Assembly (NCBI RefSeq): GCF_020382885.2
Contig: NC_058494.1
Location: 28,623,225 to 28,687,224, forward strand
DNA length: 64,000 nucleotides
From: Scatophagus argus
Lineage: Eukaryota; Chordata; Actinopteri; Scatophagidae
Direction of reading: 5' to 3'
Made by a program: the position numbers and the translations under genes. Below, one piece after another: positions 33,556 through 47,900 of the stretch; the first letter of the stretch is position 1, and each line of letters opens with the position of its first letter. Under the pieces are notes generated by a model. It saw only the letters and a program-made list of their open reading frames with translations, did no database searches and had not been told where the DNA came from.

Positions 33556-36500
33556 TCAGTAGCTGTTCTCGTGTCCGGTGAGTATGTACAGGTTACTGTG
33601 TTCAGTCGGGTTATCTGTCGCTCTGCTCTCCAGAACCACCACCCTGCAGAGAGACAGACAGACAGACGGGTGAGCTCATAGGCTGGTAAACAGACAAGTG
33701 AACAGGTAGGTGTCTCACCTGTCGGAGCCCAGCAGGCGGAACATCCTGCTGAAGTCACTGACCTCTTGAGTGACCTGCAGGAACAAAAACAGATGTTAAG
33801 ACCCTGCAGTGAAGTGGGCAGGTCTCTGATTGGGTGATTATTACCTCATTTGATCTGAAACTCCGCCCCTGCATGCCATGTCTCCAGAAGGCCAAAACAC
33901 TGTCCTGTAAACACACTGAGGAAAAGGAGGAGGAGGTCAACACACTGCAGACCGGGAGGCAGGTTCAGGTCGTCCAAGGTGTTTCATCGAGGAACATAAA
34001 TGCATGTGCAAAGGTTGTTTGCTAGCAGACTGAAGGTGGTTTACCAATTGCCTCAATCTGGAAGTTGAAGGTGAGCTCAGCCGACAGCTTCTTACTGGAC
34101 TTAAGTTTCCCTTGTAGGTTTACAATCTTTATACAACCTACAGGAAGTAGAAAATCCAACCAGAGTTAACATCATCGCTGACACACCTCAAAATACCTCA
34201 AAATAAAACTTCGATCATTAGAATAATTAAAAGTTATTTATATTCTTTAAAACAAAATCATCTAGTTCATCAACTTACGGTCCAGACAGACCAGGACAGT
34301 GTCTCTCTCCAGCTGAGTGATGTGGATCACACAACTCTGAGGGTTTTCTGCAAGCAGACCAACATTCAGACTGCTAATATACAGTTAGCAAACTCTGGGA
34401 GGAGTTGTACCTCAGTCAGGAGGCGGTTCTAAATGAGTCAGGGGGAGCGGTACCTGATTTAGGGGAAATTGTCAAAAGAGGCGATTACCTGTGTCAGGGG
34501 TAGTGGGGGTGGAGGAGTTTGGGTCAAGCGTCTGGAAGCTGATGGGCTGATTGAGTTCAGTTCCTTTGCTCAGGCCAACACAGATCAGCGGGTACGGCTG
34601 CTCCGGGATGACAAGGAGCTCCAAAACCTCAAGAGGACATGGAGGCTGGAAGTCGACATTCTGACGAGGACAGACACGTGGCAGACTAAGTCAGGTAGCC
34701 CAGGTGGGACATTAGCACCAGAGCATCAGGAGGGTCCTGCTTAGATGCTGAACCCCAAGAAATATGACGGAGGAGCAGTTCTCTTCAGAGCTCCTCACAC
34801 TGTCTCAACAGCTTGAGCAAGGCACCGATGCTGTTTTCAGTGTGGGTGACAGATTCAGATTGTAGAACCACACAGCTGATGTTCTTACCTTGACCAGCAT
34901 GAACTTCTGCATCGGCTCCACCCACTCCAGCAGGATCACACCTGATTGGAAGGCTCCGCCCAGGTACTTATGACCTGTATAGGGGTTTCTCACTGTGGGG
35001 AGGGGTGGAGGGTCATTAATAATGTTTGGCAGCAAAGGGTGGAGTTTGGTGTAGACAAATATCAGGAGGTCTCCAGCCTTTGCTCGTGGGAGACCACATT
35101 CATACAAACATACAGCAGATAAGCTGCACTCCTACACCTGTGGCTCACCTGTTCAGAATCAGAATCAGAATTCCTTTATTTATCCCCGAAGGGAAATTCT
35201 TTTTCATACAGACTTTGTACTTGCAGTTTTTCCGACCAAGAAAGAAAAGTGAAAGATATAAAAATAGTATAAACAACAAGATAAGTATAAATCTAAAAAA
35301 TACAGGTATTTACATGGGTAGTAAAAATCTAAAAATACAGGTATTTACATGGGTAGTAAAAATCTAAAACTACAGGTATTTACATGTGTACCATATATAC
35401 ATTGTATATATAAAAGTACGTGTGTCCGTCAAAGTGCAGAGTTTAGGAGTTTGATGGCGACAGGCAGGAATGATTTCCTGTGTCGCTCTGTGGTGCATCA
35501 TGGGGATTAGTGTCTGTTGCTGAACGAGCTCCTCTTTCAGACGGATGTCTCTGCTTTACTGTCTGCTGGGCTTACGTTTAATCTTAAACAATGACAATCT
35601 AGAGACTACTGTCACCTGTCAGGTGGAGGTAAACAAGTTGGTTCTTCTGTACAGTGGTTCCCAAAGTGATGCTATAAACCCCTGAATCAGCAGCATGTGT
35701 TCATCTGAGTGGATGCTAAAACACATCAATATGCTCTGTTGATTACTCGAAATGAATTGAGGATAACAAGCATAATCTCAGGTTTCTCTTCAGCACTGTA
35801 GCCAGGCTGACAGAGAGCCATAGTGCTGTCGAACCTTAAATCTCTGTGACCCTTAGCAGCAATGACTTTATAATCTTTTTCAATGAAAAGATTTTAAACA
35901 TTAGAGACATAATTCAACACCTACTTACCTCAGCTGGTACTGATTTACTTTCAAACACTGGAACTTTAGAAACAACAATAGAACCAGAGAATCATCTTGA
36001 TTGCTTTTCTCCCATTGACCCTCATCAGTTATACTCACTTAAATATTCATCCAAGCCAACAACATGCCTCTTAGACCCCATCCCTACCAACCTTCTCAAA
36101 GAAGCTTTACCCTTACTTAGCACCTGTCTATTAGACATGATCAATCTGTCCCTGATAACAGGCTATGTACCCCAGTCCTTTAAAGTAGCTGTAGTCAAAC
36201 CTCTCCTTAAAAAACACACACTTGATCCAGAGGTTTTAAGCAACTACAGACCAATATCTAACCTTCCATTTCTTTCCAAGATCCTTGAAAGAACAGTCGC
36301 CAATCAGCTACGTGACTTTCTTCAAAATAATAACTTATTTGAGAAATTTCAATTGGGTTTTAGATCTCATCACAGCACAAAAACGGCATTGGTCAAAGTC
36401 ACAAATGACCTCCTACTGGCATCAGACAAGGGATTTATCTCTTTCCTTGTACTGTTAGACCTTAGTGCTGCATTTGACACCATCAACCATTCTATCTTAT

Positions 36501-39355
36501 TGCACAGATTGGAACACCTAATTGGCATTATAGGAACTGCATCAAGCTGGTTTCAGTCTTATTTATCAGATCGATTTCAATATGTTCATGTTAATTATAC
36601 ATTGTCCACACTCACAAAAGTTAGTCACGGAGTTCCTCAAGGTTCTGTCCCCATTGGTGATATTATTAGGAAACACTCCATACATTTTCATTGTTATGCG
36701 GATGACACACAATTGTACTTGTCAATGAAACCAGAAAAACAAATCAGCTAGTCAAACTTCAGACATGTCTTAAAGACATAAAAACCTGGGTGACTTGCAA
36801 TTTTTACTTCTAAATTCAGACAAAACTGAAGTTATTGTTCTGGGCCCCGAACACCTTAGAAACAAAATATCCAATGATATAGTAATGCCAAATGGCTTAG
36901 CTGTGGCCTCAAGCTCCATTGTAAGGAATTTAGGAGTTATTTTGACATGCCCTTTGACCAGGACATGTCCTTTAACCCACACATATCGAATATTTCAAAG
37001 ACTGCATTCTTTCACCTCCACAATATCGCAAAGATTAGGCACATCCTGAGTCAGAAAGATGCAGAAAAATTAGTCCATGCATTCATTACCTCTAGACTGG
37101 ATTACTGTAACTCCCTTCTATCAGGCTGCCCCAATAAATCCATAAAGACTCTCCAGCTAATCCAGAACGCTGCAGCACGACTACTGACAAGAACCAGCAT
37201 GAGAGATCATATTTCTCCTGTTTTGGCTTCTCTACATTGCCTACCTGTAAAATTGAGGATAGATTTTAAAATTCTCCTCCTCACTTATAAAGCCCTGAAC
37301 GGTCAGGCACCATCCTATCTTAAAGAGTTAATAGTTCCCTATTATCCCACCAGAGCTTTACCTTCCCAAAATGCAGGGCTACTTGGGGTTCCTAGAGTCC
37401 TCAGGCTCCTCTGCTATGGAACCACCTTCGGGTCTCGGTCCGGGAGGCGGACACCCTCTCTACATTTAAGAGTAGACTGTTTGATAAAGCTTATAGTTAG
37501 GGCCAGGCCGGCCCCTAGTTATGCTGCCATAGACTTAGACAGTCAGGGAACTTCCATGATGCACTGAGCTTCTCTTTCCTCCTCTTCTTCTCCTTCTGAA
37601 CACATATATGTCCCATTAATGCATCACTAACCCAACTTCTTCCCTGGAGTCCTTGTGCTTTCTGGTCTCTCAGGTTCTCATGGATCGTGGTTGGACCTCC
37701 TGCTGTGGTCCCACTTGAAACTTACTGTGATTACTACTGTTTAGTCATAATGTGTTTTAATTCTATTACTAATCTGCTGCAGCTACTACCATTATTACTG
37801 TTACTAATATAATAATATAATATAATAATATCATTATCATTATCTACAGGTCCAATACTTCTGGTATTATTACTGCTGCTATGCATCTCTGCTTGTGTGC
37901 TCCTTCTCTCATGCCCCCCCTCCCCTTTGTCTGTCTATCTGTCTATCTTTCTCCCTGTCTCTCTCTCTCTCTCTCTCTCTCAACCCAACCGGTCAAGGCA
38001 GATGGCCGCCTATCTTGAGTCGGGGTCTGCTCCGAGGTTTCTGCCTTCTAAAAGGCAGTTTTTCCTCTCCACTGTCGCCAAGTGCTGCTCAAGGGGGAAT
38101 GTTGGGCTCTCTGTACTACAGTTTAATTAAAGAGTTTGGTCTCGACCTGCTCTAACTGGAAAGTGTCATGAGATAACTTTTGTTGTGAATTGGCGCCATA
38201 TAATCAGGTGTTACTCTCATGTCAGTCTAAGGCTGAATGAGGGCTTCTCTCCTCACTGCATCAGCCAAAACAGAACTGCACCACATTCAGTTTTTCTCTT
38301 GCTGGACACGTACTGAACAGCCTGACTGGATAATGACGGCTCCTCTCTGAAATCATAAGCACGACTGCAAACGGCTGTTATGAACATCGAGCTCGAACAT
38401 AAAGTTTGTTGAGCAGACTGGTTCTGGTCCTTGTGGGTCGGGTGACAATAAACCACAGCACCTCCTCCGCCCACCTGTTTACATGTGCCAGTGGTCTGTC
38501 AGTCGGCTCTTTAACGAAAGGAGGAACGGACAGTCCTGGTGTCTGCCTGGCAGCACATGATTTACAGTCCGCATGTCGGGGACCTGATGTCTACACAACA
38601 CAACCACAGACAAGTTCTGCAGGACTACAAGTGATGAACAACAGCACAAAGGACAACTATCAGTCTCTATCTGCCTGGCCCTAAGTCGAGACAGGACAAC
38701 TCAGTCCAGAGACAACAGCTGAGACTGAGACAAAGTGTGCAGTGCATGATGGGAAATGGTGTATGACTCACCTACACAGCATCTCAGACAGCCTTTAGTG
38801 TCGGGAATCTTACTGGAGATGGAAAATTTCCTGGAGACAAAAACACACAAGAAAAAAACTCAAACGTGTGCTCAAGCGGTTAAAGTAGGATCGCATCACT
38901 TCTGTCATCACCGAACCTGAGCTCTGATGCACCTGATGAGCCGAGACGTCCCCACACAAACCTCAGACAAAAAACCATCAGAGAATCAAAGGATCCCGCA
39001 TCCTGTCGGGACTGGAGTCTGTCCTCCACGTTCCTGTCCTAACATTTCTAATCAACATCTCAAACAGGGACCAGCAGCTCACCATCGATTATTCTGAACT
39101 CAACACTTCTGTCCTCTGTTCAAACTCAGTGTCTCGTTTTATTGGTCTGTCTCTGTATGTCCTCCTGCTGTCTGCAGGTTCTCAGTCTGCTCCTGGTCTC
39201 CTTTGAGTCGGTGAGGAAAAACATTTAACAAAAACACTAAAACATGAGTGGTCGTCCACCAATCAGAAGGCCGGTGGTTCAGCCCCTGCAGTCCACAAGT
39301 CAAAGTGTCCCCGGCTGAGACACGGCTGCTCCAGCAGTGTGTGAGCGTTGGTGAT

Positions 39356-39405
<50 letters not shown>

Positions 39406-41961
39406 AATGTTACTGTGTGGAGGAACCGACCTTGGCAGGATGCGTTCAGGCAGACGGTGAGTCGGGATGGAGACGCTGAGCTTCTGTTTGTGTCGAGCCT
39501 GATCGAAGAGACCAACCAGACTGTGGCAGCATAGGTGAGAGGTTTTACCTGCAGACAGGACTCAGGGGTCAGAGAGCACACCCACACACACATGCAGACC
39601 TCAGGGCCCTTCAGTGTGAGTGGACTCACCTGAGATGGAGATGAGCGTGTTGTTCATCACATAAACCCAGGTACACCTGCGAGGAAACAGCTGCGCACAC
39701 ACGCACACACACACACACGCACTCTGTCATGGTTTTCTTTTCTGTTTATGGTGTCTGAGCACAAAAGATGCTGGATTTTATTATTGCAATTTGTTTAGTC
39801 AATAGAGTTGATTTTTTTAAATTGATGAATTGGTGTGAGAGTCTCAGGTCAAAGAGAAGTTCTTCTCTCACTTTTATGATTCCTGTAAATTGCATATAAG
39901 TTTCAGCAGACTGAAGTGCTTGCTGAGTTCACTGAGTCTGATTTAAATCTGCAGGCTCAGCCTCTCCTGCAGGTGATGGCCACTCACAAACTGCAGAAAA
40001 ATGTCTGTTTGTTCTGATAGTCACACCTGATCCTGGATCAGCTGAGTGGACCAGCTGAGTCTGGACCGGGTGAGCTCTCTCACCTGTTCCATGCAGTTTT
40101 CATGCAGCTCGTTCAGGTTCAGAGTGTAAATTCCCTCCTCAGCTCCAAAGATCAGGTACTGATCTGAGGACAAACACACAGCACTCAGAAATACTGCAGT
40201 ACAGACCGGCACAGTACTGGAAATGTGAAACATTTGAAATGGTGATGACAAAGAGGCAAAAACAAACAAACTGCTCAAACTGAACAGCGCAGCCTAAGTG
40301 AGAGGAAACATCCAGCACTTGTTACTTCAGAGTAAGGGTCTGGGCTGGACTGAAGCAGCTCAGCAGGTGCGACAGGTGAACATACCTCGGGTGTCGGGGT
40401 TGATCCAGGAAGCAGCAGAGTGAATCTTCAGAGGGCATCCATTAAAAACCTTTGAGAAACAAGCTCCCATCTGAGAACAGACACAACTGACAGTGAGAGT
40501 CTTCAAAGTGACCAAACAAACGTTTTACTGACTTCACTTCCTGCTGCAGCTGCTCCTTCATTCTCACTTCATGTCTGGTGTGTGGTTCAGCCTTAGAGAT
40601 TTGGTTTGTTGTGTAAATCTGTCGTGCCTGCTTTTGTTAAGTGCAATAAAATTCATTTTAATTTAATTGTTATTTTTATTCATTTGAGAGGAAATTTCTT
40701 TTATTAAGTAAAAATTTGCATTATTTGTTTGAACATGCCTCTTCCAGTTTTAGATGCTGTTGTATTCCTCTATTTTAGAAAGGACTTCCCGTTGCACCTC
40801 CACTACTCAGGTCATCATAAAGAGTCTCAGGGTTCAGTCTTTGGTCCATGATTGCCCTTCACTTATATGTTAGCCCTGGCTGAAACCTCTGAAGTGCAAC
40901 ACATCAGTTCCAGAAGACTCTGACCATCACAAAACTTTCTTCAGTGAAACTCAGAAGATCAGAAGTTCTTATCACAAGTCCAGACGCTCAGGTTCTCTGT
41001 CCATCCTCCCAAATCCAGATGTTGATTTAGTGCCGACTGTCATGTGACGCCTGTCGTCAACGTTTCAGTCTTGTCTCGTCATTCATACCTTCACCAAAAT
41101 TTGGACCAGATACTGTGACCTTCTACTTCCTGTCTGAGAGTGTGACCTGCTAACCCTCTACAGGATCCTTCAGGAGGACGAGATCAAGAACCAGCTTTGT
41201 CTCCTTATTTAAATTTGTCCTCGAAGTACATACTTTTAGAATTTCTGTCTCCTGAAGTGTTTTTTTTGGTTTGTGTTTGTGTTGACACGGCAGACATTTG
41301 AACTGCAGCAAACTCTCAGGGGGTTGCTGACCACTGCAGAAGGTCCTGCTGGTCCACTTCATGGAACTGAGTCATTGTTATTAATTACTGTAATTAATTG
41401 TCCAAATGTCCAAAATGTCTCCCGTGCCACCAGTCCATTATGTTCCAACCACAGACTGTTGAAAACCTGGACGCCCAGGAACTGCAGATCTTTGGCCCTG
41501 GAGGTTGTGGTTTTTCACACTTCGTAACCTGTCTTTGCTGGACAAATGATGCGTCCCGGTGTCCATGGCTGAGGTACCCTTGAGCAAGGTACCTAACCCC
41601 CACTGCTCCCCGGGCGCTGCACGCGGTCGCCCACTGCCCCGGGTTTGCTGTGTGTGTGTGCACGTCACTTGGGTGGGTTAAATGCAGAGAACAAATTTCG
41701 TTGGAGTGAGTTCCCTCCAATGACAAAATATGTCACTTTAATCTTTAATCTTTAATCTTGTAGTTGTTGTTGCTGTCATTATTACGCTGATTAGCAACAC
41801 TCTCGATGTGGTTTCTGGTGTGGACTTGGTTTAGGTGTTCCTGATAAAACTCCTGCTGATTGGCTGTAGTGGACAGGTGGCGTTGTATTGCTGGACCGTG
41901 TAGATTAGACTCAGGTTCGGGTTATGTCTTTGTTTTGATGGTTTTAAGTGGTGCATGGTGC

Positions 41962-41999
<38 letters not shown>

Positions 42000-44900
42000 G
42001 CGACTTACATGGACTTTCGGTGTAGGTGGGAGTCCGTTGCTGACCGGTTTCTGTTGAGGAAACAAACACGATTATCTTGATGGTTTACACACAATCATGT
42101 GACAGCAACTGAACACGACGAGTAAAAAGGCTCAGAAAAAAATGATTAAGAAACTGATTTGAGTGCAAAGATCCTCGACAACATGAAATACAGGTTCCAC
42201 CACAAAATACATTACGTTGTGATGAGCAGCAGATTTTCTTCACAGGATCAATAAAGCTTGACTGAATGATGAGCAGTAACACACACACACACACACAGTT
42301 CTCTTCATCACATCTGATCCTGAATCAGTTTGTCTTACTGGAGGCTCCTTCTTGTCTCTCCAGCTGTGGCCAGCAGGTGGCGTCGCAGGCTGCTGATCTG
42401 AGGACAGGACGTTCCCTACACGCACACAGACAGACGGACATGAGAACACGGATAAATTGTGTATATCAGGGGGTGTAGTGATCTGAGCTGAGGACGACAG
42501 GTGTGGAGCAGGTGGAGCAGGTCTGAAACATGTCTACAGGATGTGGAGGGATCTTCTGAAAGTTACTGGGCATGGATGATACAATGACTATGAGCACTAC
42601 AGTACCCATAAGCCTCAGCTGCTGTCGCTATGAAGACAGAGTCAGTGACAAATCAGTGCGTTAGTGCTGGTGATCTCAGAGATCTGAGGCAGTTCTGCAG
42701 GTTCTGTGGGTCTCACCCAGACTGCAGAGTCTGTGGGGGGGCAGTTTAGGGGGCGGCGGTCTGGGCGGACCTTGGATGGGTGAACGGGTAGGACTTTCTG
42801 ACAGAGGATGACACTTTATGGTACCCTGGTCCTGGTCGCTGTGGTGATTGTGGTCAGGGAGCAGAGGGCCATCCTGAAGGAGGGGGGCAGAGGTGTGACA
42901 AGTTGGATCTGACAGATGGAGGACAGACGGACACACAGAGTCATGACAGGTGAGGGGACACACCTGAGGGGGATGAGCTCCAGGCCGCAGGGTTGAGTCT
43001 TTTACTCTGAAAGAGACACACAGATAGAGGGGAACTTCCTGTGACTTGCACCAGAGCAGCTACTTCCTGCTGTTAAACCTCACCTCTGTCATCTGTCAGT
43101 CAAGTTCACAGGACACGCCCACCCCACCTAAAAACCTGTACAGATGTTTACATCACACTCACTGCTGCATGTCATCTCCATCATGGTTGTCATGGTGATC
43201 TGCAGCATCAGAGACACCCGAAAGGTCATCTTCATCCCATCCTAGGACACAGATGTCATCATCCTCTGGGTCATCTGCATCCTCACCTGGGGCCTTGTCA
43301 TCCAGGTGAGTCTCATGACCCCTGAAGGGAAAATATTTAACACCTGAGTGTGGAGAAAACACACATCTCTCCAGGTTAAGAAATACACGGATGATGTTGC
43401 AACCGTGGGTGCTAGGAGAGGGTGGGGCTTTACCTTTGGTTGAGCTCGTCCTCCACAGACTTCAGCAGGCTCCTGATTGGACAGAGAGGAAGAAGAAAAA
43501 AGTCTGAGAGAAATTCAGAGACTTTAAACATCAGCTGATCAATTAGCATAATCACCTGACTGATACCTGAGGCTGCTGGTCAGGTGACCTCACCTGGTGA
43601 AGCAGTGTGTTCAACATATTTGTTCTTAGATGAGCGAACATACGTCTGTTTATGGCAGGTAGATGAACTGCTGTCTCGCTGGACGTGCCATGTGACTCCC
43701 TGGACTAACGCTATTCAACCAATCAGCAGCAGACCAAACATGGACTGACCAATCAGTGAAGTGTGTAGTCTGTGAACACACAGTGTGCTGTCAGTCTGAA
43801 CAGCAGCCGTCAGAGCTGAAGATAAAAGCTGAACTTCAGTGAGCACGAGAAGACCCAGTTAGTTTTTCATGTCCTGTAGTACATGTACTGTAGTACACAT
43901 ACTGTAATGTGGTACATTAGTGCTGAGTCAGGCCCCTGCTGTTCTGACTGCTGTCTCAGCACATTCTGTGACTGTTTATAAAATCCATTAAAAGCACTTC
44001 AGCTGTGCAGCCTGTCACAGTTTACCCCCCCTGCCCGCTGACCTCACCTGCCCACTGACCTCACCTGCCTGCTGACCTCCCCTGCCCACTGACCTCACCT
44101 GCCCGCTGACCTCACCTGCCCACTGACCTCACCTGCCTGCTTTCTGCTCACCTTCAGCTTGTTTAAGACTCTCAGTAGATTTCCTCTTTAAAGCTTTGTG
44201 TATTTGCCGTGAGGAGATGAAGCCTCAGAGCCGAGCTGAGCCGCAGTGAGGCCCTCAGTTAGGGGCCTGGAGGTCACAGGTCAGCACATTCACACAGTAG
44301 AAGAAAACGTGATGGCGAGCTGAGCTCTGGACAATCGCTGGAAATGTCAAACCATTCAGATTTAAAACCGTCCAGAGCTGCATTTTCCTCACTGTTAGCA
44401 AATATTCCAAAGTGCTCAAATGCGGTGTCTTTAAATTTTCATCAGCACCAGCGCTGCTGTGTGTGCAGCCCCCACCTCCACCTCCTCCACCCTCTCTGGG
44501 AGGAGTGATGAATTATTCAGACAGAGCTGAGGTGGACTCAGAGAGAAACACACTGCAGTTCTCGACAGCAACACTCCTCTGCATGTCGAACTTAAAGAAG
44601 TGCCATCGAACCGTAGAGGCCCTCAGCGCTCAGCCTGAGCTCTGACGCTGAGACGAGCTGCGAGCTGATCCTGGTGCAGCCGTCACATGGAGCGTCATGT
44701 GACACCCACTGACCCACGCTGCACTTCTCAACACACAGTGCAGTCAGACTGACGAACAACATGTTTGACTGACGTGTCGTCTGATTGACTCATGTTGCTC
44801 TCACCTGTTTCCCCTGAGGGATCCTGCTGCAGCAGCATCTTCATCCTCCATTTGCAGCTCCTGCAGGACACACCAGCACACAGAGACTCAGTTGGGTGGT

Positions 44901-47900
44901 GGGTGGTCGGGGGGTCCTCACTCTTCAAATTGACATTATTTCATTTATTATTTCATCCAACAAACTGATCAACTCCTCCTTCTCCTCCTGTGAGGGGTTT
45001 CATCACAGCATGTGTCGAGGCAGCTGATTGGTTAGCCGAGTGCTGGCACTAACTCAGCAACTTCAGCAGACCAAAACAAATCACCTCCACATGTTCCTCA
45101 CGTACCTTCACACAGTATACAGTACACAGGACACAGTATACAGTAAACAGTACACACTACATTTGTATACATCACTACACACTATCTGTCACGTATCATG
45201 CAGTCAGTGCATCAGTCTGTTGGATAAACCATCAAATGTCAAACTGATGTATTTCTGAGCTGGCACTGTCACAGCTCTGACTGCTGATTGGACTAAATCA
45301 CAACCTAATGAAGACAGACCAATTGTAGCAACGCAGGAAGTGACATCATCCCAGTGGAACAGCAACAGATGGAAGATGTTCATGTAGAAGAAGAAAACCA
45401 GAGCAATGATAAAGATGACTGTCAGTTAGCATACTGTTAGTCCATCACACCGTTAACATCTCTCTGTCAGTTAGCATGTTGTTAGCCCAGCTTTGTTGAC
45501 AACTGACTGTCAAACTGTGTTAGCTGTACATTGCTGGATTGCTAACTGCTCTAAAGTCATGATAATTAACCCAGTTAGCCTGTTAGCATTAGCCTCACTG
45601 TATTTGTACAAGGGGGAGTAAATACCAGATTGGATCTTGCAGTGTAGTAGAGTTCCTCCTCACAGTCCAGGAAACGGTCAGAGTCTGACTGCAAAGACAA
45701 GAAACCAGCTGAAAGATCAGTCAACACAAAGTGAGATAGGAGATGGACACGTGTGTCCAGTACAGGGAGACACACACCAGGTGTGTGTGTGTGTGTGTGT
45801 GTGTACCTCCTCATGGTGAGCTTCAGTCTCTTTCCTCAGAGGAGGATCAAACTTTATCTGATCAACTAAAAGAAAAACAAAGCTTCATCATCAGAGTGAA
45901 TGAGGTTACATTCATTTATTCAGCAGGTTACACACAGACTGGTGTTGAAGAAAAAGCTAATAACCATCAGTTACCCACAATTCATTTCCAAGGTTCGCCA
46001 CATGGGGGCGCTTATACAGTCTCACTGCCCTGCTTTACAATAGTGAAGTTGATTTGTGTTTTTTATTACTGGCTTCTACATTCATCATCATCTTCTTCTT
46101 CATCATCACATAAACTCACAGTTGATCTCAGACAGAGTTTTTCCTTCTCGGGTGTTTCCGGATGGGATCCTCTGAGGGACGGAGACAACCTGCAGACAGA
46201 GAGACAGACAGGAAGTCATTAGATTAATCCAGTCTCTGGATATTCTGTGACATCAAACACCAGCTGCTATAAGCATCAGGCAGCCTGGAGGGTTCAGACA
46301 GTCAGAGTTCATCAACTGAGAAACGATTTTGAAGGAGCTCAAACGGATCACAAACCACATGATCGCTGGTTCCCCTCAGCTGAACCAGTTCAACCTACCA
46401 GAGACAACCACGGCGCACATCACCATCATCATCACCAGCAAGACGCTGTGCAAGCTGAAGTTAAAGCAACACCACAGTTACGCCGTCACTAACCTCCATG
46501 CTGCTTTCAACTGCTCAGTATATGATGTTGAATCTGACGCACCAGAGAGGAAAGCTGGTCTGTAAGGGTTTATCCACGTTTTAAAAAGCCTGCATACGTG
46601 TGTTCCCGTTGGTGCAAAAATGGATATCAGCACATATTTACTCCCAGTCGGGAATCAAACTGCAGGCGACACGCAGCGTGGTGTGGACCTGAACTGCATC
46701 GTCAGATATGAAACAATGAATGTAAACCGAACTAGTCTGAAGTCCACGAAACCGTATTTTGGGTTTGGGCGTTTGGCGTCTGATGATTTATGCAGACTTC
46801 ATGTTGACATCCAGCAGCAGACTGACATAAAGTGACAGCTGCAGACACTAAATGGAGTCTGAGCGCCGTCCTTCAGTCTGAGGCCTGAGAGCAGGTCAAG
46901 GTCGAAGTCAGACGCTCCGAGAGGCTGTTAACATGTTGGCTTTGAACGTGTGATTACAGCGAAGCATCTGGAAGTTCAGTGTGACGTCAGCAGCAGATTC
47001 CTTCTCTGAGCTCCTCCTCAAACAATCTGAGAGCTGCTCAACGCAAACACTTTGGAGGAGTTCGTCACTGAAACATTCCCTGACCTGAGATCAGGTTCTG
47101 TCACATCGCTGACTATTTTTAAAAAGCTTCACTGACAACTGAACCATTTTGTATGAGCTCCAGCTTCTGTTTTTAAACGTTAAGGATTTTCTATCAGGTG
47201 TCAGTTTCTTTTTCTTATCTGCATATAAAAAAACCTGAGCCGAATCAAACTCGTTTCCTCATCAGATTTCACATTGAAGGAAATTGTGCTGCTCTCAGAA
47301 TCGTCACACGCATGACACACCTGGAGACACACACTTTAAAGGTAACTGAAGAGGAAGTGTTCTGTGCTTCGGCAGTCACAGAAACACCTTTCAGAATAAG
47401 AGTCTTCAGCCACACTCCAAACGCAGAAATCAAACCAGAATTCAAAAAAAAAAAAAGAAACAAAAAAGAAGAAAACCATGGACACAGCAAAACATGATGG
47501 AACTGGCTCAGCTGACTCCAGATCACGTTTGAGATCCACTCAGTGTTTCCTTCCCAAACTAAATATTTTGAGAGAACACTGACTTCCTTCCACTGATGTC
47601 CTGGCAACATGATGATTCCAACTGTCATCTAAAACTAAAGTGCCTATCTAGACATCTTCCAATCTTTCAGTTGTCCAGTTAGTCCAGGCTTAGTCAGCAG
47701 AGCTCAATCTCAGAGGACAACACGCCCCATCACATATAAGTTCATTTAATATTTGAAATGTTTCCCACTTCTATCCCTTCTCTGAGCTGACCAGCAGCTG
47801 AGTTTGGTGAATAACATGAAGCTCTTACTGCTGAACTGCTGCTCGTGTGAGAACCGCGAGACATCCTGTACATTCACACCCAATTTCTCCTACAACATTT

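Noticed and set aside
44031-44146. CRISPR-like regular repeats (also 62545-62636)
   Set aside because: Units are 18 bp and directly tandem with no unique spacers, in introns of animal genes: minisatellites.
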